This document shows, piece by piece, positions 1-11,067 of a stretch of DNA of 64,000 nucleotides. Source of the DNA: Morchella semilibera. Lineage: Eukaryota > Ascomycota > Pezizomycetes > Pezizales > Morchellaceae. Location of the stretch: NCBI GenBank assembly GCA_009192285.1, contig WBVU01000008.1, positions 558,001-622,000 of the forward strand, given 5' to 3'. Numbering within the stretch: the first letter of the stretch is position 1; each line of letters opens with the position of its first letter. The position numbers were made by a program, and so were the translations under genes. The notes under the pieces are model-generated. The model made no database searches. It saw only the letters and a program-made list of their open reading frames with translations, and had not been told where the DNA came from.

Positions 1-2104
1 CCTATCGCAAACCTTACCCCCGTGGACCTCTCTGTCCCCCAAAACACTCGCTCATCTCCCGGAGATTTTACCTAAGCCCGAAACTATAAGAATTGTTTAA
101 ATCGCAGACCGCATACCCCCTGTTCAGCCCCCACATTCCACCCGCTAATCTAATGCATTGAACAAAAAGGGAGAAAAAACCGTTGATGTCGGTTATCGCT
201 CGCCTAGGTGAGTGCTGCTTATAGTCGCAGAGGTACTGTGTGCTACATCGTGTAAGATCACGGTCGCTCGATGGTTTCTGTATAACATTTGTTGCTAACA
301 GGGTGATACGTGATATATATGATTCCGGCGAGATGTATATACACAGAATGACATGACGACAAAATACGGTTTGGAGGCAGGTTTAGCAGCAGTGTACCCA
401 CATCAATAGTTCAGCCCATACAGGGAGGGGGGGGGGGCGATCACTTATGGAGTCTCCAAATAAATTAACCGACATCATAGACAAAATAATTAAATCCGAG
501 CCACTTGTTGAGCCATCTGGCAGGCCACATCGGAGCCTTCAGAGCTTTTTGGGATGGGGTCGAGCCCATACTTGTGTACAAGTATATCCTCATGCTCCTA
601 ATAAAACACACTTTCCCTTCCGAAATTCACTAGTCCGCAAGTCGGCCACTGTCCTAAAGGCTGGATGTAGCTTTTAGACTCTGAAGCTCGCCCATGGAAC
701 AACTTCCGGAGAGCTCTGCCCTCAGTTCAATTCTAGGGTGTTCCAGTCATCGGAAGAGGGTTAGAGTGCTCCGGCATCTCACGAAGGCTCCCTAATTCGA
801 AGGTCCTGCGGTAGTCTCTTCGAGAATTATCATCTAGTCCAGAAAGTGCAAGAAAAAACGGCCGGATCTGAGTATGATACGTACGAACAGTTTGGTCCTC
901 TGGACGAGCATTTATATTTTGTTTGTTGGGTCAACCCTAACCCAGACAGTTCGCCAGGTCTTGGCGTTCAAAGAAATAGATTAGGAAAATCTGTCTTGGG
1001 AGGTGGAAGTGGGGGGATGAGGTGTAAGAGCGGTCTGGGAAGCTGGCCGTCCCAATGGGCTAGATGGGGGCGGGAGGAGGCGGGCGCTGGCCATGTTGTC
1101 GAAGGGGTGGAGGGGGCGGATGTAGTGGGGGTGCGATCCTTTTTTGGTATGACAACCTTCTATACCTATAGAATAGAGCGTGCTGGCCACACTCACATTT
1201 CAAACCTTGAACCCAAACCTTGAGCTCTTGGCGGGCTATCCACACCAAAAACGGGTCGCCAAGAACTAAATAATTAGGCTCGGAAGTTGTTGGCCAATAC
1301 GCTCTAATAATTAACTATACATGCCATGGCCAAGAAGAACCTGAAACAATTCCGAATTAAGCCACAACCTTAAGCCCCGCACATTGCCTTTCCGGATCAG
1401 GGTAGGAAGTCCACAAGGGAGGGGAAAAACTAGGAACTACCATAGTAATACTCGATTTCCACCAACCAGGGTCGCTCTAGCGCGGTCATTCATGCCTTTC
1501 CCCACACACACTACCACATACCACGAGCGCCTGACCTGACGACTCCGGCAGTATCTGCATAGTCGACATCCTGCAGGCAGAGGTGTAGGAAGGCAGAGAC
1601 GGCGGCAGGCAGCCAGGTAGAGCGAGTGAGATCTCATGATCGTTATCATCCTATTTCTTGTAAGGGTGGATGTTGCCAACTGCACAATCACAGCTTCTTA
1701 GCCATAGACCACCCCATGGCCAATAGGGCCCTCCGGGGGAGACGTTGACCATTATCGAGAGACTGTCGATAGTAGAGTTGATGGTGGTGTGGCTTTGGTT
1801 ACTCTTTGTCTCTGAATAGAATCAGCTACGCTACAACATACCAGTTTCAGATGGACCTGTCTTGATACCATGCAAGGGGCAAAATTCCATTATGTTGACA
1901 CTGGGCCAGGAACATCACCTCCAGAACCGGCGAGAACACACTGCCGCCGGGAGGCACCTGAGACACACGTGACCAAGCCAATCAAGGGGAATCGGATGCC
2001 TGAAAGATTGGATGCCTAAAATCTTCCTTTGGTTAAATACAAAGTCCCCCCATCCTATCTCTTAGTTGCCGACCTAACACAAAGACACCTCACTTCGACA
2101 ACGG
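1..2104. other. Non-coding stretch
   Basis: I see no gene here. The open frames are short, overlap on both strands and show no recognisable domain. A telomere-like CAACCCTAACCC motif lies near 933, and a small 10-bp inverted repeat (CTTGGCGGGC with GGTCGCCAAG) lies near 1220-1255. There is a G-run of about 12 at 426-437. Confidence 0.5.
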
Positions 2105-2280
2105 GTATGCCAGCCCCCCCCCCCGCTTCTCTCACCCTTAACTGCGCCACTAATCCAACACTCCTTCCAGATATACTCCGCGCCCTCAGCTGGGCCATTC
2201 AACAGTCGCTCAGTTCTATTACGCCCCCCGCCATTCCAGACTCGATACGGCCCGTGATCTGGATCCTCGAGCAGGCTGGC
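2105..2280 (+). pseudogene. Open frame cut by LTR insertion
   Basis: An ATG at 2105 opens a frame that runs straight into the 5' LTR at 2281. It starts MPAPPPASLTLN and ends at ...WILEQAG. An AT-rich TAAATA stretch about 70 bp upstream and the CT-rich sequence before the ATG would fit a fungal promoter. The product is not recognised. If real, it is the first exon of a host gene disrupted by the retroelement. The frame crosses a run of C's, so it may be fortuitous. No continuation was found beyond 9769. Confidence 0.25.
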
Positions 2281-2683
2281 TGTTACAGGATTGCTTGAAA
2301 GTGCGGTACTGGTGGTACAATGGTATTGTCCTGGTATGACGGTGCGATGGAAGAGTGACGTACGCCCAGAAGCGGGTTCGGTTATAACTCCGGCAACACA
2401 CTACCTACCTCATTGAGTGGACCCCTTGACATTACCCCAACCGTCGTAGGAAGTCGGAGCAAAGTAGCGGAAGGCATTGCGGGAAGATTTTGCTATTTGA
2501 GGAGTTAACGGATTTAAGGGAGTTCTTCAATGTATAATGTAGCTAGTACGATTCCCGTCATCTTAGGGGACCAATCATCCTTCAAGCGAACGGATCCGGT
2601 CTACAATATTACAAGTTTAAAAGCTACAGAACTATCGCTTAGCATTGGCCATATCTTAGTGACTTCTGAGATATCCCTTTACA
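2281..2683 (+). repeat. 5' LTR of the Gypsy element
   Basis: The LTR starts TGTTACAGG and ends TTTACA, so it has the usual TG...CA termini. It is 403 bp long. Both ends were set by comparison with the solo LTR at 22752-23144, whose borders are fixed by a target-site duplication. The sequence just 3' (CTATATTGTACC...) does not match an obvious tRNA primer site. Confidence 0.9.
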
Positions 2684-3173
2684 CTATATTGTACCTTATC
2701 CGGTCGCATACCCTATGACTGTGGAGAGAGCCATCTACTGGTACCTCCGCCTCCACGTCGCAATCAGAGAAAATCTTTGGACTCTCTGTCCAACTCTACT
2801 CCTACTATAAGCGAACCTACGATACTCTCAAGACAACACTTCGATTACCTTGTGTGATTGCTAGGTACGGATAGTACACGGGCACTCGGTATAAGAAGTA
2901 GTGATCAAGAGAGTTAGTACATGCTTCGCTTCCCCTGTGAAACCTCCTTTCTCGTTCCTCGAGGCAGCGCAGAACATCTCTACTGCGGCTACCTCCAACA
3001 CCACGGCTTCTTCACAGAAGCACGCACCATCGCCACCTTCAAGGAGAATATCCTTGAGCCCAACTCCACCCCCTCCATCCTCATAACGCTTCGCCAGAAT
3101 TCTCACGGCTTAGCGCACTCGGTACCTTGGTTCACCCCTCTACCTTGGTGCATCACCACCCCCGATCTACCCA

Positions 3174-5372
3174 TTGAATTCTTCAAAGATGTCCCTCCCA
3201 CTAGCGTTAACCTCGCGGGAAGACCAAGACATGGCGGAAGCTATCGTGGTCCGAGACAGGGACACCGCCATGGCCCAGGCCCATTCTACAATAGCCAGTC
3301 GCGCCAGGGATACCCCCGCCACAGAGCTATGGAAGCCGGCCCCCCTCAAAGCCAAAGCCCCGAAGAAGGTCCGCAAACGAGACCCCAAGAGGATCACTCG
3401 CAGCTCCGCCAGCATGGATCTCAACCCCTTCGAGACTCCAACCAGGCAAGCCACTATTACAGTGAGGCGCTCTGGTTCGGATGGGGATATGAGCGACGCC
3501 AGCTACGCGAGCACCTCCTCCGTCGACGAACAGTTCTACGAGCAGGAGACCCCACGACCCCTCAGGACCGAGGTACTCGTCCAGGGTATGAGAGGTCTCG
3601 CGGCTCAGACGGACTCCGCCCTTCAGGCAGAAGCCAGGGCAAGGGAGCACCAACACGGCCAGGTAGTCCAAGGCGGACAACAACTGGTAGGGGAATTACA
3701 AGGGAAGTTCCGGGAAGTAGAAGGACACCAAGGGCAGATGACCAACGCTCTCAGCACCTTAGCAAGCCAGTTCCAAGCCTATGCGCAAAACCAACAGGCG
3801 GAAACTGAGCTAAGGTTCAGGCAAATGGCCCTCGAGAATGAGCAACAACGGCAACAAACCCAGGCGCTAGCAGCCTACATACAGGCTCAGCAAGCAGAGA
3901 AAAACCTGGAGTTACCCGAGGGACTAGCGGCCACTATAACAGCAGCCCAGGCAGCCCCACAACTAGAGGCGCCTGGCCCCACTGTCGAGGCCATCCAGCC
4001 AGAATTGAGGAAAATGCTGAAGGTAGCCCTGAAAGCATTTAAGGGGAAGCAGCCACGGGTTGAGTCTGAGAATGACTCCCCAGGAGAAGGAAGGTCACCG
4101 CTACCCTCACCCCCAGCCAACAGGAGGAGGAGTAAATCCCCGTCTCCACCACCCAGAAGAACCTACGGTAAACGTAGGAGGGAGGAGGAGCCTGTACTGG
4201 AGAAGGGAGCGGGAGGTAATAATGGAGGGAATGGTGGCGGAAGAGGAAGAAGAAGGCACAGGAGGGATGACAGTCCAAGCTCATCGGACTCATCCAGCTC
4301 CTCCGATGATGATAGGAGACGAAAGAGAAGACGGGACAGGCACCACCGACGAGCAGAAACGCAGTCACCGGTACCCCACAGCCATCGCAAGGGAGAAACA
4401 CCCAAGCAGGCAAAGATCCCCTTCTCTGGCAAACCCGATGAAGATGTCCGCCATTGGATTGACCGAATGGAGATCCTGATGGACCTTCAACCCCGAGTCA
4501 CATGGGATGACAAGACCCGAATCCTTTGGGCATCCCTAGAATTCACCGGGAGTGCAGCAGGTTTCTGGCGCAACTTTAAGGAAAGGCTTAGTGTAGAACC
4601 TAGGCTCGGTACTTGGGAACGTTTCAAGCAGGAACTCCGCATCCAGTATGGTAAATCGCACTAGCCCAAGAACAGGCCAAGCAGAAGAATGGATAATCTC
4701 GGGTCAAAAGAACTGTCCTAATGCGACGATTACATCAAATGAAGATGCAGAACCTCGAGTGGATGCCTCCGAGTAGGCCCAATCGTCATGAAGTCCATGA
4801 TTCTAACAGGAATAAACTCCACGTTGGAACAAAGACTATCCGCTGCGATTGAAGAACCATCTGAGTTCCCGGATTGGTTAGCATGGGTCCGAAGAGTGGG
4901 AAGAAAAGATGCTGAAGTCAGAGCCCGCCAGAAGATTCTGCGAGGAAGGGAACCAGCAAAACCACAGGAAACTCGAGAACCTAAACACCAAGAATCCAAA
5001 CGACAGCGACCCCGCACCCGTAAAAAGGAGCGCGACGAATCCCGTCCCCATAAAAAGGAACGAGAGGATTCTCCACACAAACCTCGCCCAGCTACAGGTA
5101 GCTTAGGAGCCACCCAAACAGAAAAAGACCAGTGGGCAAAGGAAAACAAATGCCTCCGGTGCGGAAGAGAAGGTCACTGGACAAAGGAGTGCTACTCGAC
5201 CACGAAGGTTAGAATGGCAAGAAGGACGAAACGATCGAGTGAGAAAAAGAGGGAAAGGGAGAATAAGACTTCGAGGACGAAGGAACCGGAAGGGGAGAAT
5301 GAAAAAAGGCAGAAACTGGGACCTCAAGGTGAGGCATTTAGGGCCAGAATTACCGCACTTGGGGAAGATTAA
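3174..5372 (+). mobile_element. gag region of the Gypsy element
   Basis: This is the gag part of the fossil element. It has an N-terminal helical, Gln/Arg-rich stretch, an Arg/Ser-rich basic middle, a retrotransposon gag capsid domain (around GKPDEDVRHWIDRMEIL and WERFKQELRIQYG), and a nucleocapsid CCHC zinc knuckle (CLRCGREGHWTKEC) near 5152-5193. The knuckle spacing CX2CX4HX4C is the family standard. The region is broken. Confidence 0.88.
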
Positions 5373-5736
5373 ATTGTTTTGTTATAGTTCTATGGGTTTT
5401 TCATATTATGTTATGGATAAATTAAAGGTGCGGAAATAAAATCTCTTTATAAAAACCATACTGCGGAAAGCAATGGCCAATGCCAGAAACCAAGAATCGA
5501 GTCTAGAGGTTCGGAAATCAGAGGGGCCACACAGATAGCGGACAGTAGACGCACTGCGCACTGTTGACTTGCCATAACCCTGTGGAGAGACTGCCGATGC
5601 AAAGTAAGAACTCGTGACTAGGGCAAGGTATTCTTTGGGCATGACGTGTCAAAGCTACCCCGCACTTGGCTATATAAGAGACCTCATCCGCCTTGAGGAA
5701 AAAAAAAAATATTAACCATCCTCCTTTACCATTATC

Positions 5737-6342
5737 ATGACTACCATTACCCAAGAAACCCGCCTCGAGACAGAGATCTCTTGGCTCAACCCCAAGACCA
5801 ACAAACACTTCACCCACACTGTCCAAGCCTTACTAGATAGCGGTACCGAAACATGGATTATGTCCTGGAACTGCGTCAAGCAAGCCGATATCCCAGTTCA
5901 GACCCGGACCACAACTCTCCTCATTAGACAAGCTGATGGCTCACGCATGCCTCACTCCGGTACTCATATCACCCAACCTCTCACACTCCGCATTGGTAGC
6001 CACCTCGATAGGCTAGTAACCTGCGAAATCGGTACCTTTGCTGGAGAAGATCTCGTCATACCGCATCGATGGCTCGAAGAGCATCAACCTACGATACATT
6101 GGGGCCAGAATAAGGCTACCTTCAATAGTATCAAGTGCCAGATTAAGGGTTGCATGATGACAGAAGAAGACATGTACGAAGAAGGTTGGCAAGAGAAGGT
6201 CGTCAGACTTCTACGACATATGCCTAAACCTGACATGCCTCTCGAGTCACACCCTTTCTGGGCACGAAACACGGGAAGCGAGACTCTCGCTAGTGCTATC
6301 CCGGAAGAGTTCCAAGACTACGCAGATGTGTTCTTCTCCTGA
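5737..6342 (+). mobile_element. Protease region of the Gypsy element
   Basis: This is a retropepsin-type aspartic protease relic. The active-site motif LLDSGTE replaces the usual LxDSGA/T. The following hydrophobic strand and the segment around HRWLEEHQPTIHWG match the end of Gypsy proteases. About 360 bp without recognisable coding sequence separate it from the gag region. Confidence 0.8.
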
Positions 6343-6479
6343 AGGAGCAAGACGCCCTGCCCGGAACAGTGAGTGGGATCATAACGAATTCCTCTCGTTG
6401 GACGGAAGCCAACCTCCGTGGGGTCCCTATTTATGCATTGTCACCCCCGGAACAGAAAGAAGTTGAGGAATAAACCTTG

Positions 6480-7800
6480 GACGAGGATGTTAGCGCAGGT
6501 AAAATTGTCCCATCTTCCAGCCAGCAGCGGCAGCCAATCCTCTTCGTCCCAACAGATGGGTCACTACGGTTATGCGTCGACTTACCGCGGTTAAACCTCC
6601 GTCACAGTCAGAGAACCGGATACCACCGGTGGCTCTTATGACAGAACTGGCAGACTCGACGAAGGGAGCTTCTCACTTCTTCCACCAAGATCGAATCTCA
6701 AGAAGGTTACACCTAGTAAAGAAAACCCGCCGAGGGAGAAGGAGTGGAAGGACAGCTTTCCCAGGAACAAAATACGGCCACTTCGAATATAGAGTAATGC
6801 CTTTCGGCTTTGACCAACGCCGCCGGAACGTTCCAGGCAATGGTTAATACCATATTCAAGGACCTGTTAAGATCAGGGCCTAGTGGTTTACTTGGATGAT
6901 ATCCTGATATATTCCAAATCTAGAGAAGAGCATGTAGCTCTTGTGCGCAGGGTGCTGGAGCGGCTACGACATCACCACCTGTACGGCAACCTGAAAAAGA
7001 CTGCTTGGTTCCAAACGGAAATAGAATTCCTAGGATTCAAGCTATCAGGTAGCGGCACCCAGGTCTCACCCGAGAAGGTGAAGGCTATCACTGAGTGGTT
7101 GATACCCACAAAGGTGAAGGAGCTTCAATGCTTCCTGGGAATTCGCCAACAGTTTCTAAGGGCGGTTTCATCTCGGGTAAGCTCTGCGGTATGCAAGCCC
7201 CATGCAACCGATCTCCTGAAAGAAAAATGCTGTAGGAAGTGGGTCGGGCAGCGCAGGATGCTTTTTGAGGCTCAAGAAAGCTAAATTTTACCCAGCCGCT
7301 CCTATTCCTCCGACAACTAACGACGAACATCGCAGTGGCTGTCCTTGAAAACAGATGCCAAGAGACTGGGCCCAGAGGCTGCGGTTTTTGGTCACAGGTG
7401 TTTCGAAGATGGCAAAGTTTACAATCCGGTGGCTTACCAACTCTCGCAAGTTCAACGAGGCCCGAAGTCCAACTATGAAGATCTACGAAAGAGATGCTCG
7501 CAATAGTTTCGCCCTCAACTGACTTTGGAAGACATTGGCTGGAAGGTACGGAACATACCTAGTCCAGATCTATTCTGATACACCTTTAACAAAACCTTTC
7601 AGTATCACAACGACCAAGAAGCTGTCAAGAAAGACAGGCCCGTTGGGTCTGGAGAAAGAAATAGCACCTTTCCTTCAAAGATCCAACTTCGACCAGCGCG
7701 ACCAAGACGGGAAACCTGAATGCATTAACCAGGCGCCCCGGAGTACGCCATGGAAGGGGGAGTAGTTCGAGAGCAGCCAGTAAAAATGCTCCTCTCACCT
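6480..7800 (+). mobile_element. Reverse transcriptase-RNase H region
   Basis: The reverse transcriptase is identified by YRVMPFGF and the catalytic YLDDILIYS motif (YxDD), followed by the thumb/connection segment ending VKELQCFLG. RNase H is only faintly visible (LKTDA near 7345). This is part of the broken Gypsy element. Confidence 0.85.
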
Positions 7801-8119
7801 GAACATTTCGCGGAAAGAAACCTCCTCCCCGGACACTTTGCAAGAAGGACACAAGCGAGAACAGAATCTCGTGAAGAAATCCTCTGCAATCACTCATCAG
7901 AAGTGCGTCCAGTGGATCAATGGGTACACATACCAGAAGTGGGAATGCCTGTGGCTCTGCAGAACTGGTATGAAGAAGAGGGTCGATGGACTCGTAGGAT
8001 AGTTCCGGATGAACTCCCTGAAAACGAAGATCCTGAGGACCTGTGGACCCGGCAGACCATCTTTGCGGGAAGCTGCAACAGAGTGGGATCCCGATCAGAA
8101 TACAGCGACTCAATGAAGG

Positions 8120-9364
8120 ACGCTGGGTAGTGCCTGGGCAATAGCCCAGTCAAGCAGGTCATTAGAAAGACCATCACGACCGACCCACGGCAGGGCATCT
8201 AGGCAGAGATAAAACCTTGGAATTGATTGACAGGAACTACTGGTGGCCAGGAATGACCACAGATGTAGCCAAATATGTCAGCACGTGCGATGTATGCCAA
8301 AGAGCCAAACAACGACGACGACATATGTCTCTTCCACAGCCCCTAGAGTTAGCCACGACCCCTTGGTGCGACATCTCCATGGATTTTGTAGTAGAGATGC
8401 CCAAGGAGCGGTCAAGCTTCCGGAATGTCATGGTCGTAGTGGACCGCTTCAGTAAAATGGCGCACTTCATCCCAATGACAGGAATCAACGCGGAGCAAAC
8501 CGCACAAGCCTTCGTCAAAGACATCTGGCGCTTTCATGGACTCCCGCGATCAATAGTATCGGACCGAGGAACACAGTTCGTGCAGCTTTCTGGACCGCGA
8601 TTACAGAACGACTAGGGATTCGTAGAAGACTCTCGACCTCGTTCCATCCGCAGACAGATGGTCAGACGGAAAGGACTAACCAGCATATGGAGTCCTACCT
8701 ACGAGCGTTTACGGCTGGCACAAGAAAGAAGTGGAGAGACCTACTTCCTATTTGTGAATACGCCTATAATAACGCCAAACACTCCTCTACCGGGCAGTCA
8801 CCATTCTATTGCAACTATGGGTTTCACCCTCGCACAGACTGGCCTACGGACGTGGAGATTGAGCAGCTGGACGCCGAAGGGAATAACCACCTGGACGAGA
8901 TCCACGCCGCCCATGAACTAGCCCGGGAAACCCTACAGCAGACGTACGATAACATGGCGTCACGACATGGTCCCGCAGCGCAGCAGTTCGAACCAGGGCA
9001 GAAGGTCCTACTAGACACAAGGAACCTCGGCGGATACAATAAGTGGTCAGACAAGTTCACTGGACCCTTCGAAGTACTAGCTAAGGTCGGAAATCGAGCG
9101 TACCGACTAGACCTACCAGCAGACTGGAAGGTTCACAATGTGTTCCATGAGATGCTCCTACGGCCCTATCGTGAAGACTCGGACCCCAACAGGAAGCAGA
9201 ACACTCGCAAACGGCTGGCAACACCGGAGCCCCAAGAGGCACTGGCTGATGATAATGTCAAACCGGCTATCAACCACCGTCCACGCACTCGGAGTCAAGT
9301 GACAGTAGCCCCGGAGTCCGGAGCACGGCAGACTAAGAGGCAGCGACGGTTGGAAAAGCAGTAA
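8120..9364 (+). mobile_element. Integrase region of the Gypsy element
   Basis: The integrase shows its zinc-finger end (YWWPGM...CDVCQ), the core with the first and second acidic residues (ISMDFVVEMP and IVSDRGTQF), and the C-terminal segment KFTGPFEVL...VFHEMLLRPY, a GPY/F-type module. The tail is basic and Ser/Arg-rich, and no chromodomain is seen. The region is broken. Confidence 0.88.
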
Positions 9365-9472
9365 TCCCGATACCTTCCCTCATCATGGCTTTTCCCACAG
9401 GGTTTTTTCCATGGAAGGGTTTAACGGTCGAGGACGACGCTTGGAAGGGGGAAAAAAGTAAAGTTTTGGGTT

Positions 9473-9769
9473 TAAAAACAGGATTGTTGAAAGTGGCGGT
9501 ACGGTGGTAACATGGTATTGTCCTGGTATGACGGTGCGATAAAGAGTTGAACGTACGCCAGAATGCGGGGTTCTGGTTATAAACTCGGCAACCACTACCA
9601 AACCTCATGAGTGGACCCTTGCAATTACCCACCTCGTAGGAAGCGGAGCAGTAGCTGGAGGCATTGCGGGAGGATTTGCTATTGAGGAGTTAACGGGTTT
9701 AAGGGAGTTCTTTCATGTATAAATAGCTAGTAGGATTCGCGTCATTAGGGGAACCATATCCTCTCAAGC
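9473..9769 (+). repeat. 3' LTR of the Gypsy element, truncated
   Basis: The sequence aligns with the first three quarters of the 5' LTR and stops near CTCTCAAGC, after which it is unrelated. A purine-rich tract (GGAAGGGGGAAAAAAG) lies just upstream, as expected of the polypurine tract. Confidence 0.85.
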
Positions 9770-10503
9770 CGGAGATTGGCAGCTCCGGCCAGTGCGCGAT
9801 AGCTATATATTCTCTTATCTCGGTATATATATGGAGGGAGCATAGTGGGCCTGGACGATTTCGTGCCCATTAGATCCATGTGCTGAGTGCTGAGAAGCTT
9901 ATTATATATCGCGTGAATCACGACCCCCATGGTGTAGCTGCACGCCGACTGTGGCAGACAGAGAACGTAGAGCTGCGCCAGACGGCCCTCAGTACTACGA
10001 GTGGCGCTTTCATAATGTCTATATAGAGTACATGAGTTAAGCCTCGAGACAGATGCGAGAGATGATAGCATGAGTAGTGAATCTATGAATCGCATCGAGC
10101 ATGAAAGAGGAGAGTGCGGTGGCGAGATGTACCTAGTTAGAAACGCTATGAGGAGGAGGCACGAGTGAGAGGCTGCCCATATCCATTCGCATGGCAGCTA
10201 TGTGAGTCGAGTACACTCACCGGGAGCATTTCGTCATTTGCAGAGAGTCTGCAGTGGTCGTTTGGGGGCTATGCACGAAAGCGGGCCTCCAGCTTTTAGC
10301 AGATTATTATCTTTCAGATGAGCATACCCATACGTAGCATGAGAGCTTTGTCTCGATTCAGCTGGTGACGCATTGGCATGCGTAACAAGTTATGGCTATG
10401 TCTATCCACTAGATGAGGGACCGGTTGCGCGGCGGGCCTGTTGTCAGGTCGGTTACGGAGTAGGTTGAGGGCGGCAGGATCACTCTTCGCCACATTGACA
10501 TCT
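9770..10503. other. No clear gene; possible 5' exon sequence
   Basis: A minus-strand ATG-led open frame (116 codons, 9745-10095) runs into the LTR and has no recognisable features. On the plus strand, GTGAGT near 10202 and TTTGCAG near 10240 could be splice sites of an upstream exon for the frame that follows, but this is conjecture. Confidence 0.35.
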
Positions 10504-11067
10504 ATGGGTATGACGGGCGCCTTTGCAACCATTGGCGGCTTGATGATCGGGGTAGGGCTACAGACCCCGCTGCTGGGTTGGCTACTTCGGCGGCTGCAAT
10601 CGTTCATTGCAGATGCCTCTGCCGGCATAGCTGGGCTCGGAATCCTACCGAGCTTGCCTATGCTACAGAGAGTTCTCGACTCGAACGCTCCAGCAGATTC
10701 CATCATTAGGAGTACGAACAGACCGCGTCCGGATGCTAGGTGGTTCCTCGACCCGAGCCACGCGAACTTTGCGGAAAGAGTGTCGGAATCTGAGGGCCCA
10801 GGCACTTGGCTCATCAGTAAGCGGGTTATTTTAACCAACTCGAAGGCAGTCTTTGACATGGTGTGGAACGACCTGGATGTCGCGACGAGCAGCCTGACAG
10901 TCAGGGGACATGCCTTGTTTGGGTTCGATGTGAGGATAAGATTAATCAAGCCGCGGCGGGAATATGGGGAAGAGGGGTTTTATGAGAAGTTTGAAGATCA
11001 TGAGACGCATTGCAATAGCTGCTGGTGCGTGGGTGATGCGGAGGATATCGAACTGGACGTTAATTAG
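10504..11067 (+). CDS. Orphan protein with N-terminal hydrophobic segment
   Basis: The frame is open from 10417 (after an in-frame stop at 10414) to the TAA ending at 11067. The first ATG is at 10504, giving 187 aa. The N-terminus is Gly/Ala/Leu-rich and hydrophobic (MTGAFATIGGLMIGVGLQTP), likely a membrane or signal segment. The rest is mixed, with Trp-Asn-Asp and a short Cys pair near the end (HCNSCWC). The open part upstream of 10504 could be coding if an upstream exon splices in at TTGTCAG (about 10441-10447). A minus-strand frame of similar length overlaps it. I prefer the plus frame for its more protein-like composition. No family recognised. Confidence 0.4.
   Translation: MGMTGAFATIGGLMIGVGLQTPLLGWLLRRLQSFIADASAGIAGLGILPSLPMLQRVLDSNAPADSIIRSTNRPRPDARWFLDPSHANFAERVSESEGPGTWLISKRVILTNSKAVFDMVWNDLDVATSSLTVRGHALFGFDVRIRLIKPRREYGEEGFYEKFEDHETHCNSCWCVGDAEDIELDVN

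Larger units (their letters stand above)
2281..9769 (+). mobile_element. Ty3/Gypsy LTR retrotransposon, decayed
   Basis: This is a near full-length Ty3/Gypsy element of about 7.5 kb in plus orientation: 5' LTR, gag with a CCHC zinc knuckle, aspartic protease, reverse transcriptase, RNase H region, integrase with a GPY/F-type module, purine-rich tract and a 3' LTR that is cut short. The order PR-RT-RH-IN places it in Ty3/Gypsy rather than Copia. No chromodomain is visible after the integrase. It is a broken fossil with several breaks (my estimate is six to ten across gag and pol). The two LTRs differ by many small changes, so the insertion is not recent. No target-site duplication can be shown because the right LTR is incomplete. 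A solo LTR of the same family lies at 22752-23144. Confidence 0.93.

Noticed and set aside
846-1248. Overlapping frames on both strands near 1 kb
   Set aside because: Short, one begins at a non-ATG codon, G-rich, and without domain or splice signals.
2921-3808. 295-codon frame overlapping gag
   Set aside because: Its Arg/Gly/Pro/Ser-rich sequence is the shifted frame of the gag region and carries no domain.
9745-10095. 116-codon minus-strand ATG frame
   Set aside because: Its end lies within the truncated LTR and nothing supports coding.
10314-10949. 211-codon minus-strand frame
   Set aside because: Antisense to the orphan frame at 10504-11067, starts at a non-ATG codon and has a less protein-like composition. 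Not fully excluded.
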